Below, piece by piece: positions 17,613-26,692 of a stretch of 64,000 nt of DNA. The position numbers and the translations under genes were made by a program. The stretch is taken from the NCBI RefSeq assembly GCF_024519725.1, contig NZ_JALJRK010000007.1:1-64000 (forward strand), given 5' to 3'. The notes beneath the pieces were generated by a model, which was not told where the DNA came from, searched no databases, and saw only the letters and a list, made by a program, of their open reading frames with translations. Numbering within the stretch: the stretch's first letter is position 1; each line of letters begins with the position of its first letter. The stretch is from Microvirga sp. Mcv34 (lineage in GTDB: Bacteria; Pseudomonadota; Alphaproteobacteria; Rhizobiales; Beijerinckiaceae).

Positions 17613-18227
17613 TCACCGTCCAGTCAAAGGGATCGCGGCGATTTCGTCCGTCACGAGGCAGGGAAAAAGGGTCTCCCGCACGAGTCTGATCTGCCTGACA
17701 GGCGCCGTGATGGAGACGGGCAGGCTCTCGATGCGCTCGACAACCTCATCTGGAACCGAGGCATGGGTCTGGTACCGCGCCAGGGTCGTGTGGATCAGGT
17801 CGTAGATGATCGGCTTCCGGCCGGGCGGCGGAGGAATGTCCCGGACGATCCTGTTCCGGATGGCCTCGATCAGGCCGGTTTCCTCGGTCGCCGTCGCGAT
17901 GACGGCGGTGTCCGTGACCTTGAGGCGGGAGAAGCGCAGTTCCAGAGGCCGATGGCCTGTGCAGAGTTCGCCCAGGATCGCGCGGATCGGCCCGGCGACG
18001 CTCCGCCAGTAGGCGTCCTTGTCGAAATCGCCCTTGACCATCACCAGCGGGTAGATGGTGACGTGCAGGCCCGCATTGGGACCCACATGCAGGGGTTCGG
18101 GCCAGAGCTCCACGAAGCTCCGCTGCACCTGGGCGAGAGCCTCCCGGGTCTCGGGCTCCAGGCTGGGTTGGACGTGATAGGCGAGGCAGGGCTGCCCCCA
18201 GATATCGTCGGCGATCGTCTGCAACAT
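17613..18227 (-). CDS. 2H phosphoesterase superfamily protein
   Basis: About 204 residues with the two H-x-T motifs that define the 2H fold: HVTIYPL in the first half and HTTLARY in the second, spaced as in RNA ligase/cyclic phosphodiesterase (LigT-like) proteins. Members open 2',3'-cyclic phosphates or act on small nucleotides. The substrate here is unknown. The frame extends to a GTG at 18263, which would overlap the petC terminator; I prefer the ATG at 18227, though neither has a clear ribosome site. It lies between mtnP and the cytochrome bc1 operon. Confidence 0.65.
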   Translation of the reverse strand: MLQTIADDIWGQPCLAYHVQPSLEPETREALAQVQRSFVELWPEPLHVGPNAGLHVTIYPLVMVKGDFDKDAYWRSVAGPIRAILGELCTGHRPLELRFSRLKVTDTAVIATATEETGLIEAIRNRIVRDIPPPPGRKPIIYDLIHTTLARYQTHASVPDEVVERIESLPVSITAPVRQIRLVRETLFPCLVTDEIAAIPLTGR

Positions 18228-18265
18228 GGGGACCGGGATAGAGCCGGCCCGGCATCCTGTCACCC

Positions 18266-18295
18266 GAAAAGAAAAAGGCCCCGGAGCGGGGCCTT
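18266..18295 (-). terminator. Rho-independent terminator of the petABC operon
   Basis: On the minus strand AAGGCCCC and GGGGCCTT (18275-18282 and 18288-18295) form a stem, followed by a TTTTTCTTTTC tract. It lies just after the petC stop. Confidence 0.85.
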
Positions 18296-18306
18296 GATCC
18301 TGGTCT

Positions 18307-19191
18307 TTAGGGATTGTGGGTCATCGGAGGCGTCGCGTGGCCTTCGACCTCGCCGCCCACCCGGGCCCAGACCTTCTTCTTCGTGAAGTAGAGAAGGCCG
18401 GACAGGACGATCAGGAACAGGATGACCTGGAAGCCGAGGCGCTTGCGAGCCTCGAGGTGCGGTTCCGCCGTCCACATCAGGAAGGCCGTGACGTCGCGGG
18501 CATACTGATCCACGGTCTCGGGCACCTGAGGCTGGCCCGCCTCATTCTTCGGATACTCGACCTGGCCGTCGCTGAGCGGCTTCGGCATGGCGATCACGTG
18601 GCCCGGATAGTAGTGGTTGTAGTGACCACCTTGGGGCACGTTGAAGCCCTGCGGAGCCTCCTCGTAGCCGTTGAGCAGCGCCGTCACATAATCTGCGCCG
18701 TTCTCGGAATACTGGCGGAACACGTCCGTGATGAACCAGGGGAAGCCGCGCTCATAGGTGCGGGCCTTGGGCATCAAGGACAGGTCCGGCGGAGCCTTGC
18801 CGCCATTCGCCGACGCGGCGGCGTTCTCGTTCGGGAACGGAGCCGGGAAGTGATCGGCCGGGCGGCCGGGCCGCTCGAACATGTCGCCGGCCTCGTTCGG
18901 GCCGTCCTGGACCTTGTATTCCGCCGCCAGGGCACGGACCTGCGCCTCGGAGAATTCCGGACCGCCGGGCTGGTGCAGGTTGCGGAAGGCCACGTAGTTC
19001 AAGGAATGGCAGGAGGCGCAGACCTCCCGATAGACCTTGAAGCCGCGCTGGAGCTGCGCCCGGTCGAAGGTGCCGAACGGACCCGCGAAGCTCCACTTGT
19101 GGATCGGCGGAACCGGGGTCTCGCCGGCCGCGAAGGCCGGAGCGGCCAGGCCGAGGACGGCGGCTGCGATGAGAAGAGTACGCTTCATCAT
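18307..19191 (-). CDS. petC: Cytochrome c1 of the bc1 complex
   Basis: Membrane-anchored haem c subunit that passes electrons from the Rieske protein to soluble cytochrome c. The 294-residue precursor has a Sec signal (about 1-21, ending AFA), the haem motif CASCH (Cys58, Cys61, His62), and a probable Met202 axial ligand in GHVIAMPKPL. A C-terminal anchor helix follows (LGFQVILFLIVLSGLLYF) with a KKK stop-transfer. It is a stand-alone c1, not fused to cytochrome b as in Bradyrhizobium fbcH. GAGGAA precedes the start. It is the last gene of petA-petB-petC and is followed by a strong terminator. Confidence 0.97.
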   Translation of the reverse strand: MMKRTLLIAAAVLGLAAPAFAAGETPVPPIHKWSFAGPFGTFDRAQLQRGFKVYREVCASCHSLNYVAFRNLHQPGGPEFSEAQVRALAAEYKVQDGPNEAGDMFERPGRPADHFPAPFPNENAAASANGGKAPPDLSLMPKARTYERGFPWFITDVFRQYSENGADYVTALLNGYEEAPQGFNVPQGGHYNHYYPGHVIAMPKPLSDGQVEYPKNEAGQPQVPETVDQYARDVTAFLMWTAEPHLEARKRLGFQVILFLIVLSGLLYFTKKKVWARVGGEVEGHATPPMTHNP

Positions 19192-19215
19192 AGTTATGTT
19201 TCCTCGACTCTCGCG

Positions 19216-20496
19216 TCAGCCCTTGGAATGCGGTTCGGGATTGGCGCCGGCCGGAATGCCCGCTCCACCCTTCTGAACGCCCATGACGGATTCGAGGATC
19301 GAATTCGGCAGCGGCAGCGGACGCTCGACGAAGCCGAGCACCGGCAGAATGATCAGGAAGTGGGCGAAGTAGTAGACCGTGCAGATCTGGGAGGCGATCA
19401 CGTACCAGCCCTCAGCCGGGCGGGAACCCAGCCAGCCGAGCAGGAAGCACACGATCACGAAGATCCAGAAGAACTGCTTGTAGAGCGGGCGGTAGGCCGT
19501 GGAGCGCACCTTGGAGGTGTCGAGCCAGGGCATGAAGCACCAGATCACGATGGCCGCGCCCATGGCGATAACGCCGCCGAGCTTGTCGGGAATGGCGCGC
19601 AGGATCGCGTAGAACGGCAGGAAGTACCATTCCGGAACGATGTGCGCAGGCGTCACGGCCGGGTTCGCCGGGATGTAGTTGTCCGCATGGCCGAGATAGT
19701 TCGGCATGTAGAACACCCAATAGGCGAAGAAGATCATGAACACGACGACGGCGAAGACGTCCTTGATCGTCGCGTAGGGCGTGAAGGGAACCGCGTCCTT
19801 GCCCGACTTGATCGGAATGCCGGTCGGGTTGTTCTGGCCCGGCACGTGCAGCGCCCAGATGTGCAGGATCACGACGCCCGCGATCATGAAGGGCAGCAGG
19901 TAGTGGAGCGAGAAGAAGCGGTTCAGGGTCGGGTTGCCCACCGAGTAGCCGCCCCAGAGATAGCTCACGATGGTCTCGCCGACGACCGGGATCGCCGAGA
20001 AGAGGTTCGTGATCACGGTGGCGCCCCAGAAGGACATCTGGCCCCAGGGAAGCACGTAGCCCATGAAGGCGGTGGCCATCATCAGCAGGAAGATGATCAC
20101 GCCGAGGATATAGAGAACCTCGCGGGGCGCCTTATAGGAGCCGTAGTAGAAGTTCCGGAAGATGTGCACGTAGACGGCGACGAAGAACATCGACGCGCCG
20201 TTGGCGTGCAGGTAGCGGATCAGCCAGCCGTAGTTCACGTCTCGCATGATGTGCTCGACGGACTGGAAGGCGAGACCCGCGTTCGGGGTGTAGTACATCG
20301 CCAGGAACACGCCGGTCACGATCTGCGCGGCGAGCATGAACACCAGGATGGCGCCGAAGGTCCAGAAATAGGTCAGGTTCCGCGGAACAGGGAACGCAAT
20401 GAAGGACGAGTGAATGAGGCCTGCGATGGGCAAACGGCTCTCGAACCACTTACCGAAGGCGCTCTTGGGGACGTAGGTTGTGGGATGTGCGCTCAT
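19216..20496 (-). CDS. petB: Cytochrome b of the bc1 complex
   Basis: Membrane core of the quinol:cytochrome c reductase, carrying haems bL and bH and the Qo/Qi sites. The 426 residues contain the b-type haem His ligands in two helices (for example [15 protein letters not shown] with VYVHIFRN, and [20 protein letters not shown]). The Qo-site motif [16 protein letters not shown] is present, with eight or so helices. The length is full for alphaproteobacteria. It lies between petA and petC with short gaps of about 25 bases. Confidence 0.97.
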   Translation of the reverse strand: MSAHPTTYVPKSAFGKWFESRLPIAGLIHSSFIAFPVPRNLTYFWTFGAILVFMLAAQIVTGVFLAMYYTPNAGLAFQSVEHIMRDVNYGWLIRYLHANGASMFFVAVYVHIFRNFYYGSYKAPREVLYILGVIIFLLMMATAFMGYVLPWGQMSFWGATVITNLFSAIPVVGETIVSYLWGGYSVGNPTLNRFFSLHYLLPFMIAGVVILHIWALHVPGQNNPTGIPIKSGKDAVPFTPYATIKDVFAVVVFMIFFAYWVFYMPNYLGHADNYIPANPAVTPAHIVPEWYFLPFYAILRAIPDKLGGVIAMGAAIVIWCFMPWLDTSKVRSTAYRPLYKQFFWIFVIVCFLLGWLGSRPAEGWYVIASQICTVYYFAHFLIILPVLGFVERPLPLPNSILESVMGVQKGGAGIPAGANPEPHSKG

Positions 20497-20522
20497 GGAT
20501 ATCGCCTGATCGTCGCTTTCAG

Positions 20523-21086
20523 TTACGCCGTGGCTTCTTGGCCGATCACGATTTTCGTGTCCGACGTGAAGGTATAGGGCGGAATCGGCAGGTTGATCGG
20601 CGCCGGGCCGCCGCGGACGCGCCCGGAGGTGTCGAAGATCGAGCCGTGGCAGGGGCAGAACCAGCCGTGATACTCACCCTGCTGGCCGAGCGGCACGCAG
20701 CCCAGATGGGTGCAGTTGCCGTAAACGATCAGCCACTGGGCCTTGCCCTCCTTCACGCGGGCCGAGTCCGGCTGCGGATCGCGCAGGGAGGCGACGTTCA
20801 CGTCCTCTGCCGCCTTGATCTCCTCGGCCGTGCGGTGACGGATGAAGATCAGCTTGCCGCGCCAGAAGACCTTGACGATCTGCCCTTCGGCGATGGGGGT
20901 CAGATCCACCTCGACGGGTGCGCCGGCGGCCACCGTCGCCGCGTCGGGCGCCAGGGACTGCACGAAGGGCCATACCAGGGTGGCTCCGCCGACAACGGCA
21001 GCTGCGCCCGTGGCGATGTAGAGGAAATCGCGCCGTGTCGGCTCAGCGACATGAGTGGTGGTCTCGGCCACTTGGCTCTCCAGCAT
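20523..21086 (-). CDS. petA: Rieske iron-sulfur protein of the bc1 complex
   Basis: 2Fe-2S subunit that takes the first electron from quinol at the Qo site. The 187-residue protein has a twin-arginine start ([11 protein letters not shown], Arg18-Arg19) leading into an uncleaved anchor helix, as in Tat-exported Rieske proteins. The cluster box CTHLGC gives Cys125 and His127, and CPCHGS gives Cys144 and His147; Cys130 and Cys146 can form the disulfide. It heads petA-petB-petC. A perfect 23-base palindrome lies 30 bases in front of the start. Confidence 0.97.
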   Translation of the reverse strand: MLESQVAETTTHVAEPTRRDFLYIATGAAAVVGGATLVWPFVQSLAPDAATVAAGAPVEVDLTPIAEGQIVKVFWRGKLIFIRHRTAEEIKAAEDVNVASLRDPQPDSARVKEGKAQWLIVYGNCTHLGCVPLGQQGEYHGWFCPCHGSIFDTSGRVRGGPAPINLPIPPYTFTSDTKIVIGQEATA

Positions 21087-21115
21087 TGGTCAAAAAACGA
21101 GAACCGCGCATCGGC

Positions 21116-21138
21116 AATGCCTTGGGAACCAAGGCATT
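21116..21138 (-). promoter_or_regulatory. Perfect palindrome upstream of petA, candidate operator
   Basis: AATGCCTTGG, GAA, CCAAGGCATT: two exact 10-base arms with a 3-base centre, beginning 30 bases ahead of the petA ATG in the divergent petA/trmL gap. There is no T-run, so it is unlikely to be a terminator. It does not match the Irr element at 33960. Confidence 0.5.
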
Positions 21139-21348
21139 TGGCACACGAGGTCCACAATGGAACAAGCATGCGCGGCGACGCGCGCGCAATGCGACTGGGA
21201 GTCGCCGCGCGGTGGCTCTTTGGCACGGCCAAGCCCTGCTGTCCATAGCCGGATTGGAGTTGTTCCAGCCTGTGGCGCAAAATGCCGCCGTGGTTTCGCC
21301 CTCAACAGCTCCCTTGACGGCAGGGCCCGATGCCCCGATGACGGGCCC

Positions 21349-21828
21349 ATGCCCCGTCTCGCCATCTACCAGCCGGACATCCCGCAGAATACCGGCACCA
21401 TGCTGCGCCTCGCCGCCTGCCTCGGCGTGCCGGTGGAGATCATCGAACCCGCGGCCTTCGACGTGTCGGACCGGAACCTGCGCCGCTCCGGGATGGATTA
21501 TCTCAACCGCGCGGCGATCACGCGGCACATCTCCTGGCGGACCTTCGAGGAATGGCGGCAGGACGCCAAGGGCCGATTGATCCTGACCACCACCAAGGGC
21601 GCCGTCCCCTACGCTAATTTCGCATACAGCCCCGACGACATCATCCTGGTCGGACGGGAATCCGCCGGCGTGCCGGAGGAGGTCCACCGGGCGGCCGATG
21701 CCCGGGTGGTCATTCCCATGCAGCCCGGCCTGCGCTCCCTCAACGTCGCCGTGACCGCCGCCATGATCCTCGGCGAGGCCCTGCGGCAGACGAACACGTT
21801 CCCGCAAGCCATTCTTCCAGAAACCTGA
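21349..21828 (+). CDS. trmL: tRNA (cytidine(34)-2'-O)-methyltransferase
   Basis: SPOUT-class enzyme that methylates the wobble ribose of tRNA-Leu isoacceptors. It is 159 residues, the family size. The N-terminus LAIYQPDIPQNTGTMLRLAA and the knotted C-terminal SAM site (LVGRESAGVPEEV, VIPMQPGLRSLNVAVTAAM) are clear. The frame is open upstream to 21055 without similarity; the ATG at 21349 gives the conserved start. hemF follows 12 bases later, so the two are likely co-transcribed. Confidence 0.93.
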   Translation: MPRLAIYQPDIPQNTGTMLRLAACLGVPVEIIEPAAFDVSDRNLRRSGMDYLNRAAITRHISWRTFEEWRQDAKGRLILTTTKGAVPYANFAYSPDDIILVGRESAGVPEEVHRAADARVVIPMQPGLRSLNVAVTAAMILGEALRQTNTFPQAILPET

Positions 21829-21840
21829 AGCGACATCATC

Positions 21841-22737
21841 ATGACCGACAAAGCCGATATCGAGCGCCTGCAGACGGAGGCTCCCCGCTGGTTCGCCACC
21901 CTGCGCGACCGGATCTGCGCCGCGTTCGAAGCCCTGGAAGACGAGGTGACGGCCCCCCTCCCCCCGGAGGCCTCCGAGCCCGGCCGGTTCGAGCGCACGC
22001 CCTGGGAGCGCAAGGACCATAGCGGAGCCCCCGGCGGCGGGGGTGTCATGTCGATGATGCGCGGCCGCGTGTTCGAGAAGGTGGGCGTGCACGTCTCGAC
22101 CGTCCATGGGGAATTGGCGCCGGAGTTCCGCGGTCAGATCCCGGGCTCCGAACAGGATCCGCGCTTCTGGGCCGGCGGCATCTCGCTGATCGCCCACCCC
22201 TGGAACCCCAATGTTCCGACGGTGCACATGAACACCCGCTTCGTGGTCACCACGAAGCCGTGGTTCGGCGGCGGGGCGGACCTCACGCCGGTGCTCGACC
22301 GGCGGCGGACCCAGGACGACCCGGACACCATTGCGTTTCACCAAGCCCTGGAAGAGGCCTGCCGAAGCCATGCGCCGGCGGGCTCCTACGAGAAGTACAA
22401 GGCGTGGTGCGACGAGTACTTCTTCCTCAAGCACCGCAACGAGCCGCGCGGCATCGGGGGCATCTTCTACGACTATCACTGGACCGGAAATCCGGACGAG
22501 GACCTGGCCTTCACCCGCCGAGTGGGCGAAGTCTTCCTCAAGGTCTATCCCGAGATCGTCCGGCGCAACGTCACCAAGGTCTGGACGGAAGAGGACCGCA
22601 TCGAGCAGCAGGTGCGGCGCGGGCGCTATGTGGAGTTCAACCTGCTCTACGACCGGGGCACGATCTTCGGCCTGAAGACCGGCGGCAACATCGCGTCGAT
22701 CCTCTCCTCCATGCCGCCGACAGTGAGGTGGCCCTAA
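21841..22737 (+). CDS. hemF: Oxygen-dependent coproporphyrinogen III oxidase
   Basis: Converts coproporphyrinogen III to protoporphyrinogen IX using O2 in haem synthesis. It is a cytoplasmic homodimer of 298 residues. Typical blocks are [52 protein letters not shown] and [16 protein letters not shown]. It follows trmL closely and overlaps the convergent CCA-enzyme gene by four bases. Haem made here would serve the nearby bc1 complex, though the adjacency alone does not prove joint control. Confidence 0.97.
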   Translation: MTDKADIERLQTEAPRWFATLRDRICAAFEALEDEVTAPLPPEASEPGRFERTPWERKDHSGAPGGGGVMSMMRGRVFEKVGVHVSTVHGELAPEFRGQIPGSEQDPRFWAGGISLIAHPWNPNVPTVHMNTRFVVTTKPWFGGGADLTPVLDRRRTQDDPDTIAFHQALEEACRSHAPAGSYEKYKAWCDEYFFLKHRNEPRGIGGIFYDYHWTGNPDEDLAFTRRVGEVFLKVYPEIVRRNVTKVWTEEDRIEQQVRRGRYVEFNLLYDRGTIFGLKTGGNIASILSSMPPTVRWP

Positions 22738-23978
22738 ACCCGCTCCAGCACTCGCTTCAGTAAGTCCCTGGCATATTGCTCATCCGTCCGGCAGCCCTCC
22801 GCCAGCCAGGCTTGGCGGGCCTGGGCGAGCAGCTGCCCGATCATGGGCCCCTTCGGAACACCGTTCCCGATCAGGTCGGCGCCCCGTAAGGGAAAGACCG
22901 GCACCGGCTCGGTGCCGACCCAGAACCGGGCGAGCGCCTCGCGGGCGTCGGCCTCGACGACCGGACGGGGCTCTCCGGCCGTGGCCGTCAGAACGACCCG
23001 GAGGGTGTCGAGATCATGGTCCGCCGCCAGACGCCGGATGGCGGCGGCGTCCAGGGGCGAGGCCCAGCTCTTGAGAAGGCACAGGAGCCTGCCATAGGCG
23101 GCGAGCTTCTTGTGCTCATCGTTGGAGAGCCGCAGGCGCTCTCGCAGCCGCTCCGCATCCTCCTCGATCATGACGGCGAGTGCGGCGAGCCGCCAGATCG
23201 AGACAGGATCGTCCCGATCGGAGGCAGCCTCCCGGGTGAAACGCCCGAACTCGGCCGCGCCGTCCAAGAGCCATGTGAGGAAACCGTGATCGGCCAGGAG
23301 GCGGATAGTGTCCTCCGCCCGGCGTGCGACGATGAGCTTGAGAAGCTCATGCCTGATCCGCTCCTTCGAGAGGATCGCCAGTCCCTGCCGCTCGGCTCCC
23401 GACGCGGCGAGGCCCTCCGGGTCCGGATCGCCCTGCGCGTATTCCGCGTGGAAGCGGAAGAACCGCATGATGCGCAGGTAATCCTCGCGGATACGGGTGT
23501 GTGCGTCTCCGATGAAGCGCACGCGCCGGGCCGCCAGATCGGTCACGCCGCCCGTATAGTCGTGGAGGCGCCCGTCGAGGCCGAGGGACAGGGCATTGAT
23601 GGTGAAATCGCGACGGCGGGCATCGAGCCAGAAATCGCGGCCGAAATGCACGATTGCGTGCCGCCCGTTGGTTTCCACGTCCTCGCGCAGGGTCGTGATC
23701 TCGTAGGGCTCGCCCTCGACGACGACCGTGATCGTGCCGTGTTCGATCCCGGTCGGCACGGCCTTGAAGCCGGCGGCCTCCGCTCGGGCGATGATGGCGT
23801 CCGGCAGCAGGGTCGTGGTGCAATCCACCTCGGTGACGGGCCTGCCGAGAAGGGCGTTGCGCACGGCGCCGCCCACGATGCGCGTCTCCTGCGCATCGTC
23901 GTTGAAGACCTCCAGGAGGCGGCGCAGCGCCGGGCGCTCCAGAAGGCCGGCCAGGGCCTGTCGGTCGAGCATGTCCAT
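22734..23978 (-). CDS. CCA tRNA nucleotidyltransferase (poly(A) polymerase family)
   Basis: Adds or repairs the CCA 3' end of tRNAs, or polyadenylates RNA; the class II family cannot be split by eye. The 414 residues start [13 protein letters not shown]. The nucleotidyltransferase core has [13 protein letters not shown] followed by TEVDCTT, where the usual D-x-D metal pair reads Glu50-x-Asp52. Downstream come [10 protein letters not shown] and the RNA-binding [13 protein letters not shown] helix. Its ATG overlaps the TGA of the DUF6111 gene (TGATG), so translation is coupled. It is the last gene of the four-gene cluster running from 25469. Confidence 0.88.
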   Translation of the reverse strand: MDMLDRQALAGLLERPALRRLLEVFNDDAQETRIVGGAVRNALLGRPVTEVDCTTTLLPDAIIARAEAAGFKAVPTGIEHGTITVVVEGEPYEITTLREDVETNGRHAIVHFGRDFWLDARRRDFTINALSLGLDGRLHDYTGGVTDLAARRVRFIGDAHTRIREDYLRIMRFFRFHAEYAQGDPDPEGLAASGAERQGLAILSKERIRHELLKLIVARRAEDTIRLLADHGFLTWLLDGAAEFGRFTREAASDRDDPVSIWRLAALAVMIEEDAERLRERLRLSNDEHKKLAAYGRLLCLLKSWASPLDAAAIRRLAADHDLDTLRVVLTATAGEPRPVVEADAREALARFWVGTEPVPVFPLRGADLIGNGVPKGPMIGQLLAQARQAWLAEGCRTDEQYARDLLKRVLERV

Positions 23979-24235
23979 CACTCGAAATGTCCCGGTATCA
24001 CGCGCCCGTTCTCGACGCGGGTCGGCACATAGGTGCCTGTCCGGCGCTCGTCCACGAGGCCCGTGACGATCAGGGACAGGACCACGAAACCGAGACCCGC
24101 GATGGTGAGCCAGAGCGACTGGCTGCTCCAGTGCGACCACAGCAAGGGGTTGCGGCGGCGGATGACGAGATAGGAACCGAAGAGGACGAAGGGCAGAAAG
24201 AACAGAACCAATCCTTGAACAACTGCCCGCGTCAT
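23978..24235 (-). CDS. DUF6111-type small membrane protein
   Basis: An 85-residue protein with two hydrophobic helices (VVQGLVLFFLPFVLFGSYLV and LWLTIAGLGFVVLSLIVTGL) joined by a basic loop with RRRNPLLW, and a polar tail. It matches the DUF6111 family I remember from alphaproteobacteria; no function is known. It overlaps the NUDIX gene upstream by an ATGA junction and the CCA-enzyme gene downstream by TGATG, so all are translated as one unit. Confidence 0.75.
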   Translation of the reverse strand: MTRAVVQGLVLFFLPFVLFGSYLVIRRRNPLLWSHWSSQSLWLTIAGLGFVVLSLIVTGLVDERRTGTYVPTRVENGRVIPGHFE

Positions 24236-24870
24236 GAACCATAGAGCCTTTCGTACAGATTGCGGATGATGCCCGCCGTCACCCCCCAGATGTAGCGTCC
24301 CTCGTAGGGCATTGCATAGTAGCGGCGCACCCGGCCCTTCCATTCGCGGGAGTGCAACTCGTGGCGCGCGGGGTCCATGAGGAAGCAGAGCGGCACCTCG
24401 AAAGCCTCGGCAACCTCATCGGGGTTGAGGTTGAGGGTGTAGGAGGGGGACACCCGCGCCACCACCGGCATGACCAGATAATTCGTCGTGGACAAATAGG
24501 GGTCGAGATAGCCGAGCGGGCTGATGAAGCGGCTGTCGAGGCCGATTTCCTCCATGGCCTCGCGGCAGGCCGCCGCCAGGACGGAGACGTCCTCGGGATC
24601 GACCCGCCCGCCCGGAAAGGCGATCTGCCCGGAATGCTGGCGCAGCTGCGCGGAGCGCTCGGTGAGGAGCAGCATCGGCTCCTCGCGCATGACCACGGGC
24701 ACGAGGACCGCAGCCGGCTTGGGCGTCAGGGGATGGGCCAGGGGCACATTGTCGATGGTGTGATCGCCGCGCGGATTGGCGACCGCCTCGTCGTGAGGCG
24801 GCGGCTCTTGCCGCAGCCGCTCGGCGGCCAGCGTCAGGAAATCGGGCGCGTCGTGGGGGGCAAGCCGCAT
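24232..24870 (-). CDS. CoA pyrophosphatase (NUDIX hydrolase, NudL-like)
   Basis: A 212-residue NUDIX protein of the CoA pyrophosphatase branch, which splits CoA into 4'-phosphopantetheine and 3',5'-ADP. Upstream of the NUDIX box it has the branch-specific LRQHSGQIAFPGGRVDPED, and the catalytic helix is ACREAMEEIGL. Both ends overlap neighbouring genes by a few bases (start at the DUF1285 stop; stop at the DUF6111 start), showing a compact operon. Confidence 0.85.
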   Translation of the reverse strand: MRLAPHDAPDFLTLAAERLRQEPPPHDEAVANPRGDHTIDNVPLAHPLTPKPAAVLVPVVMREEPMLLLTERSAQLRQHSGQIAFPGGRVDPEDVSVLAAACREAMEEIGLDSRFISPLGYLDPYLSTTNYLVMPVVARVSPSYTLNLNPDEVAEAFEVPLCFLMDPARHELHSREWKGRVRRYYAMPYEGRYIWGVTAGIIRNLYERLYGS

Positions 24871-25469
24871 CAGGGCGCGCCCAGTTCGTCGCTGGCAGCC
24901 ATGGGGAAGAAGATGCCATTGGCGTTGATGCCGAAGGTGGCGACGCCTGCCACATCCTGCTCCTCGCCCATCGCGACGAGGTCGAGCGCAAGGGAACGGG
25001 TCACCAGGGCCCAGAGATCGCCTCGTACCTTAACGTAAGGCTTCACGCCGTCGCGGTCGTCCCGGTCGAAGCGCAGGGGATGGTCGGGTCCGACCTGAAC
25101 GAGATCGTCCACATTCGTCCGAAAGGCGATCTGCCGGCTCTCGCCGTCGCCCTCCACGGCCATCTCGACCGCGAGGAACGGCGAATCCTCGACCATGATC
25201 CCGACCCGCTCGACCGGGGTGACGAGCACGTACCGCTCCGGGTCCTTGCGCAGGACGGTCGAGAACAGCTTCACGAGAGCCGGGCGGTTGATCGGCGTGC
25301 CCATGTAATGCCACGTCCCGTCGGCCGCGATGCGCATGTCGATCTCGCCGCAATAGGCCGGGTTCCAGCGCTCGACCGGCGGCGGGCCCTTGCGCTTGGA
25401 TTCAGGGCCGAGCGCCTCGGCGAGACGGGCCAGGGCATTCCCGGGAATGGGGGCTGAATGTTCGGTCAT
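24870..25469 (-). CDS. DUF1285 domain protein
   Basis: A 199-residue soluble protein with the DUF1285 pattern: PVERWNPAYCGEIDMRIAADGTWHYMGTPI at the start, LVKLFSTVLRKDPERYVLVTPVER in the middle, then beta-rich DFPF-like repeats and VKVRGDLWALVTRSLALDLV near the end. The biochemical role of this family is not known. It is the first gene of the minus-strand cluster DUF1285, CoA pyrophosphatase, DUF6111, CCA enzyme. The divergent moxR gene begins 198 bases away. Confidence 0.85.
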   Translation of the reverse strand: MTEHSAPIPGNALARLAEALGPESKRKGPPPVERWNPAYCGEIDMRIAADGTWHYMGTPINRPALVKLFSTVLRKDPERYVLVTPVERVGIMVEDSPFLAVEMAVEGDGESRQIAFRTNVDDLVQVGPDHPLRFDRDDRDGVKPYVKVRGDLWALVTRSLALDLVAMGEEQDVAGVATFGINANGIFFPMAASDELGAP

Positions 25470-25666
25470 GACGCAAGCGTGAACAGGAATCTTGAAAGGA
25501 CGGATCGACGAACGGCCATCGATTGTTACTTGCTACAGCATAGGGCCCCCGGCGGTCCCGTCCACTCCGTTCCTCCCCATGATGCGGCGCAACGACCCTT
25601 GCATCTCGACATGGAACAAAGGCAGACTAACTACCGGGGGCAATTGCGAACGAGGAGAGTGACCTC

Positions 25667-26683
25667 ATGACGGCCAGCATTGCTCAAGCGCCTACCGCAT
25701 TGGACGACGCGATCATCCGCAACGCGGAGGCGACCCTTGAGACTGTGGGCCGCGCCCGGGAGGCCATTCACACGGTCATCTTCGGCCAGGAGGATGTGGT
25801 CGACCTGACCCTGATCACGCTTCTCGCCGGCGGCCACGGCCTGCTCGTGGGCGTTCCGGGCCTCGCCAAGACGAAGCTCGTGGAGACCCTCGGCACCGTG
25901 CTCGGGCTCGATGCCCGCCGCATCCAGTTCACGCCCGACCTGATGCCCTCCGACATCCTCGGCTCCGAGATCCTCGACGAGGGCGTCGACCGCCGCCGTT
26001 CGTTCCGTTTCGTGAAGGGTCCGGTCTTCGCCCAGCTGCTCATGGCCGACGAGATCAACCGCGCGAGCCCGCGCACCCAGTCGGCCCTGCTCCAGGCCAT
26101 GCAGGAACATCAAGTTTCCGTGGGCGGCGAGCGGCACGACCTGCCCCAACCGTTCCACGTGCTCGCGACTCAGAACCCCATCGAGCAGGAAGGCACCTAT
26201 CCCCTGCCCGAGGCCCAGCTCGACCGCTTCCTGCTCGAGATCGACGTGGGCTATCCAACCCGCGACGCCGAGCGGCGCATCCTGATCGAGACCACGGGCG
26301 CCGACGAGCACAAGCCCCAGGCCGTCATGAATGCCGAGGCGCTCATGAACGCGCAGCGGCTCGTCCGTCGCCTGCCGGTCGGAGAGAGCGTCGTCGATGC
26401 GATCCTCGACCTCGTCCGCTCGGCCCGCCCGGAAGGCGAGGCCGTCGACGGCGTGACCGACAGGATTCTGTGGGGCCCCGGCCCCCGCGCCAGCCAGGCC
26501 CTGATGCTGGCGGTGCGCGCCCGCGCGCTGATCGAGGGCCGCGTGGCGCCCTCCATCGCCGACGTGGTGGCACTCGCCGAACCCGTGCTCAAACACCGCA
26601 TGGCACTGACCTTCTCCGCCCGGGCCGACGGGGAAACGATCAAGAGCGTCGTCGGCCGGCTCACCTCGCGGCTTGCAGGCTAG
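25667..26683 (+). CDS. MoxR-family AAA+ ATPase
   Basis: A 338-residue AAA+ ATPase of the MoxR family, chaperone-like proteins thought to insert cofactors or remodel proteins carrying von Willebrand A domains. Walker A is VPGLAKTK, Walker B LMADEINRA, followed by the sensor region ATQNPIEQEGTYPLPEAQLDRF. GAGGAGAG lies before the ATG. It heads a four-gene run with a DUF58 protein, a BatA/DUF4159 membrane protein and another large membrane protein, the classic MoxR neighbourhood. Confidence 0.93.
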   Translation: MTASIAQAPTALDDAIIRNAEATLETVGRAREAIHTVIFGQEDVVDLTLITLLAGGHGLLVGVPGLAKTKLVETLGTVLGLDARRIQFTPDLMPSDILGSEILDEGVDRRRSFRFVKGPVFAQLLMADEINRASPRTQSALLQAMQEHQVSVGGERHDLPQPFHVLATQNPIEQEGTYPLPEAQLDRFLLEIDVGYPTRDAERRILIETTGADEHKPQAVMNAEALMNAQRLVRRLPVGESVVDAILDLVRSARPEGEAVDGVTDRILWGPGPRASQALMLAVRARALIEGRVAPSIADVVALAEPVLKHRMALTFSARADGETIKSVVGRLTSRLAG

Positions 26684-26692
26684 GATCACATC

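Noticed and set aside
18316..20577. A 753-codon open frame on the plus strand
   Set aside because: It is antisense to cytochrome c1 and b, which are certain. The translation is rich in Asp, Glu, His and Arg as expected from reading GC-rich genes backwards.
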